Positions 22,440 to 33,234 are shown, numbered from the stretch's first letter. The stretch: 64,000 nt of DNA from Heterohyrax brucei (GCA_028571685.1 CM053162.1:45790851-45854850), one strand, 5' to 3'. Notes: generated from the sequence alone by a model not told the origin. Numbers and translations are program-made.

Positions 22440-23690
22440 CCCTCAGCCCCCACCCACCCGTGTAGCCAACACAGTCATTTTCTTCCATGGATAATTCTCT
22501 TGTTAAGTCCTTATAACAGAAGTCTCATACAAAATTTGTCCTTTTGACAGTGATTGATTTCACTCAGTATGATCTCTTCCAAATCAGACCATGTTATGTT
22601 TTCTAAAATTGTCATTGTTTTTCATCATAGCATAGTGTTCCATTAAGTGTATGTACCGTAGTTTGCTTATCCATTCATCTGTTGATGGGCATCCGGGTTG
22701 ATTCCAACTTTTTGCTATTGTGGACCGTGCTGCAAAAAACATTCATGTACAGGTGTTTGTTCATGTGACAACCTTTGTTTCTGAAAGATAAGTTCCGACC
22801 AGTGGAATTACTGCATCAAATGGTATATCTAACTTCAGCTTTTTAAGGAAATGCCAGATTGTTTTCCAAAGAGGTTGTACCATTTTGCAATCCCAGCAGC
22901 AGTGTAGGAGAGTTCCAATTTCTCCACAGCCTCTCCAGCAATTGTTGTTTTGTGTTTTTTGGATCATGTCCAACCTTGTTGAGGTGAGATGATATCTCAT
23001 TGTAGTTTTGATTTGAATTTCTTTAACAGCTAATGATCATGAACAATTCTGCATGTGTTGTTCGGCTGCATGGATATTCGCTTTAGAGAAATGTCTAGCC
23101 ATCTCCTTCGCCCATTGCTGAATTGGATTATTTATCCTTTTCTTGTTGATATTTTGTAATACCTTATAGATTATGGAAATCAGACTTTGGTCTGACATAG
23201 AATTGCCAAATATTTTTTCACCTTCTGTAGGTGGTCTTTTAATTCTTTCGATGAAGTTTTTGAATGAGCGAAAGTGTTTGATTCTTAGTAATTCCCATTG
23301 ATCTATTTTCTCTTCTGTTGAATGTGCTTTGTCAGATTTTGAAGTCTGTCTACACTGTGTGTTAAAACTTCCATTGTTGTTCTTATTTTATCTGGAATGA
23401 GCTTTATCATTTTAGATTTCATATTTAGGTCTTGTATCTAATTTCAGTTGGTTTTTGTGTAAGACGTGAGATATGGGTCTTGTTTCAATTCTTTGCAGAG
23501 GGATATCCAATCTTGCCAGCACCGTTTGTTAAAGAGACCATTCTTACCCCAATTTACAATCTTGGGGCCTTTGTCAAATATCAACTGTTCATAGGAGGAC
23601 AGTGTCATCTCTGGGATCTCAACTCTGTTCCATTGGTCTATATGTCTCTTTTCGTACCAGTACCAGGCTGTTTTGACTACTTCTATTTAC
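22440..23690 (-). mobile_element. L1 ORF2 C-terminal portion, antisense
   Basis: The minus strand encodes the diagnostic L1 ORF2 end CWRGCGEIGTLLHCCWDCK then VQPLWKTIWHFLKKL near 22830-22950. Plus-strand landmarks such as 'ttgatgggcatccgggttga', 'tcagactttggtctgacata' and 'cattggtctatatgtctctt' are classic antisense L1. It is interrupted by stops and frameshifts. The L1 5' side lies to the right. Confidence 0.95.
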
Positions 23691-23704
23691 TTCTTATGTA
23701 TTTA

Positions 23705-24545
23705 TTTTTATTTTAGAAGAAGATTTATTTTTTACATAGAGTAAAATTCACTCTTTTTGGTGGACAGTACTATGAGTTTTGACAAATGCCCAGTCACTTA
23801 GTCAAGAGAAAGAATAGCCTTCACTTTAGAAGTCCCTCTTGCTTCCCTTTATCTGTTCCTCCTTTTATCCACATCCCCTGGCAACCACATTTTGTTCTCC
23901 ATCCCTATAGTTTCAGTTTTTCCAGACTGTCATATAAATGGAATCATACAATATGTTGCCTTTTGAGTCTGGTGTCTTTTAGTTAGCACAATGCATTTAA
24001 GAGTCATTCATATTGTTTTAAAACAATATGAATAACACTTGCTTAGTGTTATTCCATGGTAGTACAGTTGAAGGTTATTTGCATTTTTTCTAGATTTGGG
24101 CCATTATGAATGAAGATGCTATAGATATTAGTATACTGATCTTTCTGTGAATGTATGTTTTCATTTCTTTCAGTTAAATCCCTAGAAGTCAGATTACTGG
24201 GTCGTACAATAAGGGTTTCACTGTATATAAATTCACCAACTGTTTTTCAAAGTGGCTCACTGTTTTGCATCCTCATCCATAATACATAAGAGTTTCAATA
24301 CTTCTGCATCCTCACCGGGACTTGGTTGTTATAAATTTTATTTTTAAAAGCCATTCTAAGAGTGTGTGCTGGTATTCCATTGTTGTTTTAATTTGCATTT
24401 TCCTAGTGGCTAAAGACATTGAGTAGCCTTTTATGTATGTATTTCCTGTCCATATGTCATGTTTGGTGATGTTTTTCCCAACTCTTTTGTCCATTTTTTA
24501 AATTGGGTCATTTATTTTCTTATGGTTTGCCTTTGTGTAAAACTT
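23705..24545 (-). mobile_element. Older L1 (L1M-type) 3' region, antisense
   Basis: 'aaattcactctttttggtgg', 'ttttgacaaatgcccagtca', 'gggccattatgaatgaagat' and 'ttttaaattgggtcatttat' are L1M antisense signatures. It is more decayed than the adjacent L1, so it is a separate older copy. Confidence 0.85.
24006..24053. repeat. 28-bp perfect palindrome followed by a 9-bp-stem hairpin
   Basis: attcatattgtttt is followed at once by its exact reverse complement (24006-24033). Overlapping its end, aataacact-tgctt-agtgttatt (24031-24053) forms a second stem. Both lie inside the L1M relic. Confidence 0.9.
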
Positions 24546-24892
24546 TTTTTAATTGCACAACTGAATTTGTAGAAAATTTAGAAAATATGTATAAGATAAA
24601 GAAAATTAAAAATAAGTCTTTAATATGTATACATATATACATATATAAAACAAACAAAAGGAAATCTTATGTCTGAAGATCATGCTTAAATTAGGATGAG
24701 CAAAATATTTAAGAGTCCTGGGTATGGTTCCTATAAATATCAAGACTCCTTTGTCAAGAAAATGCAGTTCATTCACAACTAAAAGATTATTATCTTAATA
24801 TTTGGTGTATGTGCTTTCAGACTATTTTTGTATGTGAGTATACATGTTACAAATACATAACCTGAGTTTCTTTGGTTGTACCAGCCTAAATC
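24546..24892. other. Unassigned AT-rich sequence with a TA/CA-rich stretch
   Basis: 'tatgtatacatatatacata' at 24626-24645 is a short alternating purine-pyrimidine run. Otherwise nothing is seen. Confidence 0.5.
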
Positions 24893-25315
24893 CAAAAAAA
24901 ACCCTAAACCATTGTCATCAAGTTGATTCTAACTCATGACCAACCCATGTGGTACAGAGTAGAACTGCTTCATAGAATTTCCTTGGCTGTAATCTTTACA
25001 GAAAAGAGCCCCAGTGGTGCAGGGGTTAAGCACTGAGCTGTTAACTAAAAGGCTAGTAGGTCAAACTCACCAGCTGCCCCATGGGTAAAACATCTGTCAG
25101 TCTGCTTCTGTAAAGATTGTAGTCTTGATACCCCATGGAGCAGTTCTACCCTCTTCTATAGGATCTCTAAGAGTTAGAATTGACTCAATGGCACACGACG
25201 ACAGCAGTATTTATGAAAACAGACCATTAGCTCTTTATTCTTTGGTAGTGTTCAGTAGTACTGAACTGCCAACATTTGGGTTAGTCGTTTGCATCACTCA
25301 GAGACCTCTAAATGT
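24893..25315 (-). mobile_element. AfroSINE, long form, antisense, split
   Basis: 'aaaccctaaaccattgtcat' to 'ccttggctgtaatctttaca' (to about 25009), resuming at about 25240 with 'gtactgaactgccaacattt' to 'gcatcactcagagacctct'. Confidence 0.75.
25010..25205 (+). mobile_element. AfroSINE, long form, nested
   Basis: 'agccccagtggtgcaggggt' (A-box region), the long-form 'gcttctgtaaagattgtagt' and the end 'attgactcaatggcacacga'. It lies inverted inside the flanking antisense SINE. Confidence 0.8.
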
Positions 25316-25320
25316 ATAAC

Positions 25321-25490
25321 CTAAACCAAAACCCAAACCCACTGTAGTCAAGTGAATTCCAACTCATAGTGGCCCTATAGGACATAAGAGATCTCCTCTG
25401 TAGAGTTTCTAAAAAGTGCCTGGCAGATCTGAACTGCCAACATTTTGCATACAGTCATAGCAATTAACCGCTATGCCACCAATGTTTCCA
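25321..25490 (-). mobile_element. AfroSINE, antisense
   Basis: 'ctaaaccaaaacccaaaccc' to 'gctatgccaccaatgtttcc'; short form, full length. Confidence 0.9.
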
Positions 25491-26154
25491 TGTACAACCC
25501 AGGTCAAATGAATAGTAGTAACTCAAATGTTACTGGCTAAACAGCAGACCCTCCATCTCTCTCTGCATTCTACACACAAAATAGCAGAAGCCTGTTGTCT
25601 ACTACTTCAGATGGGAGATTGGAAGGTTTTTGATGGAGAAATTAAGTGAATGGTCTCAGAAAAAATACCTTAACATGTTGGCATTTGGTAATCTGCCATT
25701 AAAAAGACTAGTGTGCCAACTAATCACCTAAAAGAAAGCTTCTATTTGACTTGTTTCCCTCACTCTGCCGAGGACTTCCAACTTACCTTTTTAGTTGACT
25801 TTTCTCTGACTTTAAGAAAGAACACAGACCCAAGAATCACCAGACAGTTGAGAAGAGCTCACAACATTAGAGGTAACAGACAAACAAAAAAGGAGCTTGG
25901 AGCAAACTAATATTATACACAATAAACAGGAAGACTTAAAAAAAAAGTTTGGAAATAAAATATATGATTGCCAAGCAAAAACAAAAAGTCCTAAAGAAGA
26001 GTGGGTAAAGGACATGATAGATAATCTCAGAAAGACAAAAAGTGGAAACCAGGAGGAAAACATTTTAAGACACTTAAAGAACCAACCAGAAACTCCATTT
26101 TCAGACAGCAGGAGTTCCAGAGAGTACAGAACATAAATAGAAAAAGAAATAAAG
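25491..26154. other. Unassigned A-rich, coding-like sequence
   Basis: Plus-strand frames at 25.71-26.14 kb are lysine-, asparagine- and glutamate-rich and free of long stop clusters, as in decayed LINE 5' regions. I cannot place them in L1 or RTE. An A-run lies at 25939-25946. Confidence 0.35.
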
Positions 26155-26384
26155 GCAGTCTCTGGGTTATGAACACTCAACTTAAGTACAACCTGTATTA
26201 TGGACTAACCCCCATAAAACATATTATATTCAAAATTTGAGGTACATATAATTGTTCTTGATAACAAGTGGTCACTAATTTGCAACACATACACAAAACA
26301 CTATCATTATTACTGTAACAGTAAGTTCTACATTTTGTTAGGTATACCATGTCCTTCAGTATACTGAGTGGGACTGGAAGCACC

Positions 26385-28288
26385 AAAAGAAGAGGGAAGA
26401 AATATGCAGTCACTGTGCCAAAAAGAATTGGTCGATAATCAGTCATTTTAAGAGGCAGGATAAGATTAAGAACTAACAGTACTGAAAGAAGTCCAAGCTT
26501 CAATGAGCGCACTGGTGAAAAATAAGGCTCCAGAAAAAGATGGACTACCAAATGAGATATTTCAACAAATATGCACTTCTGGAGGTGCTCTCCTGTCTAA
26601 CCCAAGAAATTTGGAAGACAGCCTCCTGACCAAATGATAGGTAAAGATCCCCATTTGTGCCCATTCAAAACACAATATGAAAATTACCAAACAGTATCAT
26701 TAATATCACATACAAGTAAAATTTTGCTGGGGATAATTCAAAAGTAGTTGCAGCGGTACATCAACAGGGAAAAAACAGAAGTTCAAGCCAGATTCAGAAG
26801 AGGAAGTGAAATGAGGGATATCACTGAGAATGTTAGATAGATCTTGGTTGAAAGCAAAGAATAGCAGAAGGATATTTGTTGTTGTTAGGTCATTAGGCAT
26901 CATCGAATTTGTTCTGACTCAGCAACCCCATGAACAACAAAATGAAACACTGCCCAGTCTTGTACAATGTCCACAATTATTTTTATGTTTAAGCCCTGTG
27001 TCAATCCATCTTGTTGAGGGTCTTCCTGTTTTACTGACCCTCCACTCTACCAGGCATGGTGTCCTTCCCCAGGGACTGATCCTTCCGGATAACATGTTCA
27101 AAGTATGTAAGATGCAGTCATGCCATCTTTGCCTCCAGGGAGCACTCTGGTTGTACTTCCTCCAGAACAAATGTTTGTTCTTTTGACAGCCCATGGTAGT
27201 ACATTCAACATTCTTCTCCAAGAAGAGTTGTTTACCTGTACTTTATTGACTTTGCAAAGACTTTCAACTGTGTGAATCATAACAGATTATGGATAATGTT
27301 GGGAAGAATGGGAATTCCAGAAAACCTAATTGTCCTTATGAGGAAACTGTATGTAAGCCAGGATGTGGTCATTTGAACAGAGCAAGGGGATACGGTGTGG
27401 TTTAAAGTCAGGAAAGGTGTCTGCCATGGTTGTATCCTTTTATTATACGTATTCAGTCTGAATGATGAGCAGTCACGTGAGAAGCTGGACTATGTGAAGA
27501 AAAACTTGGCTTCAGGATTGGAAGAAGACTCTAACAACCTGTGATATGCAGACGACACAACCTTGCTTTCAGTAAACAAAAAGGACGTGAAGCACTTACT
27601 AGTGAAGATCAAAGACTACAGCCTTCCATTTGGATTGTACTTCAACACAAAGAAAACAAAAAAAATCCTCAAAACCAGACCAATAAGCAACATCGTAATA
27701 GATGGAGAAAATATTGATATTGTCAAGGATTTCTTTTTTCTTGGATCCACAATTAATGCCAATGGAAGCAACACTCAAGAAATCAAATGATTCACTACAT
27801 AGATCAAATATGATGCAAAAGACCTCTTTAAGTAAAGAGCAGAGATGTCACCTTGAATGCTAAGGTACACCTGACATGAGCCATGGTGCATTCACTTACC
27901 TCATATGCATGTGAAAGCTAGATAATGTACAAAAGAGATGGAAGAAGAATTGATGTCTTTGAATTATGATGTTGATGAAGACTATTGAATATACACGGAC
28001 TGTCACAAGAACAAGCAAATCCGTCTTGGAAGAAGTATAGACAAAATACTTTGGGCATGTTATCAGGAAGGATCAGTCCCTAGAGAAGGACATCATGTTT
28101 GATAAAGTAGAGGGTCAGTAAAACAGAGAAAGATGCTCATCAAGATGGATTGATAACACTGGCTGCAGTGATGGGCTTAAGCACAGCAGTGATTGTGAGC
28201 ATGATGCAGGACCGGCGGTATTTTGTTCTGTTGTCCATGGAATTGCTATGAGCTGAAACTGACTTGGTAGCACCTGACAACAACATCA
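26385..28288 (+). mobile_element. RTE LINE, reverse transcriptase to 3' end
   Basis: Decayed RTE-clade LINE. Reading on the plus strand: 'VKNKAPEKDGLPNEIFQQ' at about 26515-26570, then after a nested insert FIDFAKTFNCVNHNRLW (27246-27296), the catalytic YADDTT at about 27547-27564, and DIVKDFFFLGSTINANGSNT (27714-27773). It ends 'ttggtagcacctgacaacaa'. Many stops make it inactive. The endonuclease end is missing. Confidence 0.9.
26877..27228 (-). mobile_element. RTE 3'-end insertion, antisense, nested in RTE
   Basis: Starts with the reversed tail 'ttgttgttgttaggtcatta' and runs to 'catggtagtacattcaacat'. It is the reverse complement of the RTE 3' 350 bp seen in sense at 30.6-30.9 kb. The host RTE reading resumes right after it. 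It is 5' truncated. Confidence 0.85.
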
Positions 28289-28548
28289 TTGTGTGAAAGA
28301 TGTTTTAGTGTATCTGGAAGTGTTGCTTTAAAGTTTTTCAAGCATAGAAAGGTACACTATGTATTATGCATTAAGACAAATATTTGAATAACTGATGTTA
28401 GATACAAACCATAACCTAGCTGTTCTGACTTACATACAAGTTTGACTAAAAGACAGACTTAGGAAATGCAACTTGTTCATAATCATCTAGAGACTTCCCG
28501 TGGCAAAGAAATCCAAGGAAACTTATCAGTACCAAAGAACTTGAAGAC

Positions 28549-28637
28549 AAACCCAAAACCAAACCCACTGCCATCAAGTCAATTCCAACTCGTAGTGACC
28601 CTATGGAACAGAGTAGAACTGCTCCAAAGAGTCCACC
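28549..28637 (-). mobile_element. AfroSINE 3' half, antisense
   Basis: 'aaacccaaaaccaaacccac' to 'actgctccaaagagtccacc'. The A/B-box half is missing. Confidence 0.85.
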
Positions 28638-28905
28638 AACTGTCCATCCCAGTAACTGAAAAAAGACCTCTACCAAGGCAGATGGTCATCAGACTTCCAA
28701 AGAGGGAAGAAATGATTGTATCAAATGAAGGGAAAACAGAAGAACTTCAGGCATCTCAACAGACACCACTGAAGTCTAGAAGAGACTTGAGTATTATCTT
28801 CAAACTCTGAATGAAATTATCTTTAGCTCAGAATTTTGTATCCAGTAAAAGGTGAGATTAAATTTTCAGAAATCTGAAGACTTAAAAAATTTACTTCTGT
28901 GTACC

Positions 28906-30525
28906 TCTTCTGTTCTTGTCATGGTCTCTAAACTCAGGTGGGGTATACTCAAGGTCGTGCTTTGGCTCTTGTCGACTTGTTCTTAATTTTCTTCTGTTTC
29001 AATTTGAATTTGCATATGAGCAATTGATGGTCTGTGCTGCAGTCAGCACCTGGTCTTATTCTGACTGCTGACACTGAGCTTTTCCGTTGTCTCTTTCCAC
29101 AGATGTAGTCCGCTTGATTCCTGTTTATTCCATCCAGTGAGGTCCATGTGTATAGTCACTGTTTACAAGGTTTGACAACTGAGTCTGTGAACTCATCCTA
29201 GAAAAACTGCTGTATACCTCATTGCTGAATATCACGATCATTATGTTCCAAGTACTACCCTTAGGAAGCTGTGTACTGATGTCAGCACCAACTCTACTCT
29301 TCAAAGCAGTTTTGGAGCTCTTTTTCTGGTATGGCCATCAGAACTGTCATCGTATTACCCTTGATATCTGGAATATCATCCAGATGTCTTCCTTTCAATA
29401 TTTCGTTTATCTTTGGGTAAAGAAAAAAGTCTTTGGGGGCCATACCAGGTGAGTAGGGAGGGTGTTCTAATACAGTTACTTGTTTACTGTCTAGAAACTC
29501 CCTCACAGACAACTATACCATTAAGTTCGCCAACTTGTCAGGGTGTCACCGTGTGCGATGGCCATTGAAGAAAGAGTTCCAAAATTGTTTTGAAGGGTGT
29601 ACTACGTGCTGGAGTTGATGCATAGCTTCCCAAGGGGAGTACTTCAAAGGTGACCCTAGTGATATTAATTAGCCAACCTCTGTACTTTGGTGAAAAAAGA
29701 TATTTCCAGTGAAGTCGTTGGTCTTGGAGAATTCTATCATGTAATGGCATCATTTCTGTCACCACGGCTGTATTGTCCACCTACCAATGCTTCTTCTTTG
29801 TTTCCAACTTTTGCATTCCAGTCACCAGTAATTATCAATGCATCCTGATAGCATGTTTGATCAATTTCAGACTGCAGAAACTGGTAGGTTTTCAATTTCT
29901 TCATCATTGTCCTAGTGGTTGGTATGTAAATTTGAATAAAAGTCATTTTAACTAGCTTCCCATGTAGGCATATGGATATTATCCTATCACTGACAGCATT
30001 GTACTTTAGGACAGATCTTGAAATGTTCTTTTTGATGATGAATGCAACACCATTTCCTCTTCAAGTTTTTATTCCTGGCATAGTAGATCCTATAATAGTC
30101 CAATTCAGAAGGGCCAGTACTGGTCCATTTCACCTCACTTTTGTTAGGATATTGATATGTATGTATTCCATTTCATTTTTGATGATTTTCAATTTTCTTA
30201 GATTCATACTTTGTACATTCCACGCTTATATTATTAATGGATGTTTGCAGCTGGTACTTCTTATTTGGAGTTGTGCCATATCAGCAATTGAAGATCCTGA
30301 AGGCTTTATTCCACCCTCATCGTTAAGGTAGACTCTGCTTTGAGGAAGCAGTTCTTCCCCAGTGGCCTTTGAATGCCTTCCAACTGGGGGGTTTGGGGGG
30401 GCTCATTTTCCACCACTGTATCTGACAAATGTTCCACTGCTATTCATAAGGTTTTCAGTGGTTAATTCTTTTCAGAAGTGGACTGCTGAGTCCTTCTTCC
30501 TACTCATTCTGAAAGCCCAGCTGAA
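28906..30525 (-). mobile_element. RTE 5' portion with endonuclease, inverted half of one insertion
   Basis: Antisense RTE 5' UTR and endonuclease domain. The minus strand encodes YQDALIITGDWNAKVGNKEE at about 29805-29865; GDWNAKVG is the conserved endonuclease motif of RTE LINEs. The left boundary follows tgtacc at 28900-28905. The reading is interrupted by a mariner at 29166-29682. It runs up to the RTE 5' UTR near 30525, where the orientation flips. Confidence 0.9.
29166..29682 (-). mobile_element. Palindromic mariner-derived element, copy 2, inside RTE
   Basis: TA at 29164-29165 and 29683-29684. The long left arm is antisense (minus strand: VTVLEHPPYSP, FFLYPKINEILKGR, LDDIPDIKGN) and the short right arm sense. 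The third Asp position of YSPD reads YSPG. About 50 bp of the right terminus are deleted, between 'gatatta' and 'attagccaacctctg'. Confidence 0.9.
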
Positions 30526-30971
30526 AGCTATGGTATTTTCAATCTCATTGTATGCATGTGAAAGCTCAGCAGTGAATAAGGAAGACAGAAGAGTTGATGC
30601 CTTTGATTGTGCTGCTGGAGAAGAATGTTGACTGCACCATGGACTGTCAAAAGAACAAACAGATCTGTTCTGGAAGAAGTAAAACCAGAGTGCTCCTTGG
30701 AAGCAAAGGTGGCGAGACTGCATCTTACGTGCTTTGGACATGTTGCCAGGAAGAATCAATTCCCTGAGGAGGATCTCATACTCAGTACAGAAGAGAGTCA
30801 GCAACAATGAGGAAAACCCTCAAGGAGATGGTTTGACACAGTGGCTACAACAATCAGCTGAAGCATAAAAACGGTTGTGGACATGGTGCAGGACCTGGGG
30901 GTGTTTCTTTTTGTAGTGCATAGGGTCTCTGTGAGTGGGAACCAGTTGGGCAATGCCTAATAACAACAACA
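30526..30971 (+). mobile_element. RTE 3' end, sense half of a 5'-inverted insertion
   Basis: 'atgcatgtgaaagctcagca', 'ggactgtcaaaagaacaaac', 'gtgctccttggaagcaaagg' and the tail 'cctaataacaacaac'. tgtacc at 30972-30977 matches the left boundary at 28900-28905. The structure therefore reads as one retrotransposition with an inverted 5' part. Confidence 0.9.
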
Positions 30972-31110
30972 TGTACCGTTTCTTAGGGAAGGATGATTTC
31001 AGAAATCCAAAGTCATAAACTGAGAAAGAAGATGACAGGAGGACCAAGAAAAGGAGGATCAAATAGGAGAACAGTGGGGGAGTCACGGTCATGACCATGA
31101 CCAGGGCTAG

Positions 31111-31629
31111 GGAGCAGGCAGTACTGATCAGATCAAGAGGACAGAGGACTGTGGGAAGGAAGTCTTGAGGAAACAATGGCACTGATAGATTGTCTGATGC
31201 TTTTGTATTGGGATGCATGGAAAAAATGTTGCTAGCCATTTCAACTTAAAAAAGCTTCACATGGTCATCAGTAGGTAAGTACTGACTACTGAATGTCTCA
31301 AAAAGGTTTTTGCCTTGTGACATTTTTACTGAAAGTCCTGCCACATGACATTTAACAATTATAATGAAATTATAGTGAGAGGATGTGGTGCAGGTAAGTG
31401 GAAGTGAAGCTGAGTAAGAAAACCAAATTCTCAGCTACTGTACCAGGAAGTCAAGTGACAAATGTTTTAAACTGGTAAATCAAGAAATAGCTGAATGAGC
31501 AAATGATTTAATCACAAAGAGTTAAATAGTAGATAAAATAGTTACCAGAGTTTTCAGTCCCAGCTCTGGAGAGAGAGTTGGATAGAGCAGGGATAGAACA
31601 GGGGTCTGCCTTTTCCCTATATAAGTCTT
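31111..31629. other. Unassigned sequence
   Basis: May continue the old L1-like host. No clear motif. Confidence 0.4.
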
Positions 31630-31900
31630 TTAGAGTAATTTAATTTTTAACACCATGTGCATACATTACTTTGACTTTAAAAAGTCAATTAAAAATATTT
31701 TCATACTCCCTTGAGACAGAATTGGAATTGCTGAATCAAAAGATGTAGACTTCTTTCATGCTTTTGCTATATATTGTAAATTTATGTTCAAGAGACCAGC
31801 AGTATATGACAATGACCATTTGTCTACATCTTTGCCAACCTGTCTTATTTTTAAAAAATCTTTTCCAGTTACATAGGTGGAAAAAAAAATTCTCACCATT
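31630..31900 (-). mobile_element. L1M-like fragment, antisense
   Basis: 'aattggaattgctgaatcaa', 'ccatttgtctacatctttgc' and 'caacctgtctta' follow antisense L1M order. Strongly decayed. Confidence 0.5.
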
Positions 31901-31944
31901 ATTTGAAGTACATTTTCTTTAAGTGTATCTTAACCAGCACCTCT

Positions 31945-32395
31945 CTATTGGTTTGTCATGCTATGGTGGCTTGCCTGTTCTGTGATGCTGGAAGCTACGT
32001 TGCTGGTATTGGAAATACCAACAAGGTCATCCATGGTGGTCAAGCTTTAGTGGAGCTTCTAGACTAAGACTGACTAGGAAGAAAGGCCTAGTGATCAAGA
32101 CTGGAAAATCAGTCAATGTAAACCTTATAGATCACAACAGAACATTGACTGATTTGCTTGCTACATGCCTCTTTAGGAAAGCTCAATCATTAGAGTAGGA
32201 TGCCATACTTGGTGAAGTGGAGGGCCATTAAGGATGAAAGAGACTCTTGGTTGAGATGGATTGGCACCATAGCTGAAATTATGGACTCAGATATGCTGGT
32301 GATTGTGAGGATGAGTCAAGAGTGGACAATGTTTTGTTCTCTTGTACATAAGGTCGCCATGAATTGAAGTCCACTGGACAGCAGCTAGATACTCA
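31945..32395 (+). mobile_element. RTE-derived nonautonomous element
   Basis: The 5' part matches the RTE 5' UTR ('ttgtcatgctatggtggctt', 'ggagcttctagactaagact', 'gactaggaagaaaggcctag'). At about 32165 it switches to the RTE 3' end ('gccatacttggtgaagtgga', 'ttgagatggattggcacc', 'aaggtcgccatgaattgaag', 'gacagcagctag'). The whole reverse transcriptase and endonuclease region is missing, as in a LINE-derived SINE. A related chimeric copy is at 48.99-49.77 kb. Confidence 0.75.
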
Positions 32396-32734
32396 CTTGT
32401 AGCTGAAACTAAGTGGCATGCTCTCATTTTTCTTCCTGTCTGATTAAGTTCCTGGTGTAATACTTGATGAAACAATGAATCTCTTTTATGAGCACATCTT
32501 AGCATCTTGAGTCTAGATCTGGAAAGACTGAAAAACTGACCTTCACATAGGGTATCCCAGACTGACTTAGTTATCTGCTCACCTGAACAAGGGCCATGTC
32601 CTGACCTCCCTATTCCTATTAATGCCTCTAGGATTTTTTAACCCTTTTCCTCCATATTTAGGCATCTGATTAATTAACTTCTACTCCACAGGGGCTCTCA
32701 TACCAGTTTTCTTCCTTCTATTCCCACTCTTACC
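32396..32734. other. Unassigned sequence
   Basis: No feature recognised. Confidence 0.4.
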
Positions 32735-32995
32735 ACTAGGTGTTGCTTTTGCTTTCAGGAGAATTTTGATAGATAAAATTTTGTAAATTGTCCCTCCAGA
32801 AGATTTTGTGTGAATTTATATTCCCACCAATAGGATAGGAAAATGATCATGTTTTCAAATTCTCAACAAACTTGGTATTAACATATTTTTTGATCTTCAA
32901 TCTAGTATGCGAAAAATGGATTATATTCCATTCTTACTTTGATTTTCTTTGCTTATGTATGAATGTCACAGTGGTTATGTATTTCATTGTTTATG

Positions 32996-33196
32996 TATGG
33001 TGGTACAGTGGTTAAGGGCTTGGCACTAACTAAGAGGTCAGCCGTTCAAATCCACTAGCTGCTCTTTGGGAGAAAGATGTTGGAGTCTGCTTCCATAGAG
33101 ATTTACAGTTCTAGAAATGCTATGGAGCAGTTCTACTCTGTCCTATAGGATCATCATGAGTTTAATTGACTTGACCCCAAAGGGTTTGGTTTTAGA
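32996..33196 (+). mobile_element. AfroSINE, long form
   Basis: 'tggtggtacagtggttaagg', B-box-like 'gttcaaatccac' and the long-form 'gagtctgcttccatagagat'. Between 'ctgctc' and 'ggagcag' it carries 59 nt, against 14 nt in the short form at 53.5 kb: a 45-nt difference. Confidence 0.9.
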
Positions 33197-33197
33197 A

Positions 33198-33234
33198 GGA
33201 GCCCTGGTGGCACAGAGGTTAAGTGCTTGAGTTA
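33198..33234 (+). mobile_element. AfroSINE 5' end only
   Basis: 'aaggagccctggtggcacag' then 'aggttaagtgcttgag': an isolated 37-bp SINE head after a complete copy. Confidence 0.7.

Larger units (their letters stand above)
26155..28500. mobile_element. DNA transposon (Tigger-like, uncertain) split by an RTE
   Basis: The left end 'ggcagtctctgggttatgaa' and the reverse complement of the right end ('agtctctagatgattatgaa', about 28480-28500) look like terminal inverted repeats. 'cttaagtacaacc' on the left pairs with 'gacttacatacaagtttgac' on the right. Only about 400 bp of non-RTE sequence lies between the ends. Confidence 0.4.
28650..31110 (+). mobile_element. L1 5'-UTR-like host sequence split by an RTE
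   Basis: 28650-28905 ('cagaattttgtatccagtaa', 'ttacttctgtgtacc') joins to 30978-31110 ('gtttcttagggaaggatgat', 'gaagatgacaggaggaccaa'). Together they match an old mammalian L1 5'-UTR/HAL1-like sequence remembered as 'ttacctcccatgcaccctttctcagg' broken here at '..cacc|ctttctc..'. Family assignment is tentative. Confidence 0.45.

Noticed and set aside
30820-31239. 139-codon minus-strand frame
   Set aside because: It crosses the boundary between the RTE tail and the old L1-like host and has no protein family character.
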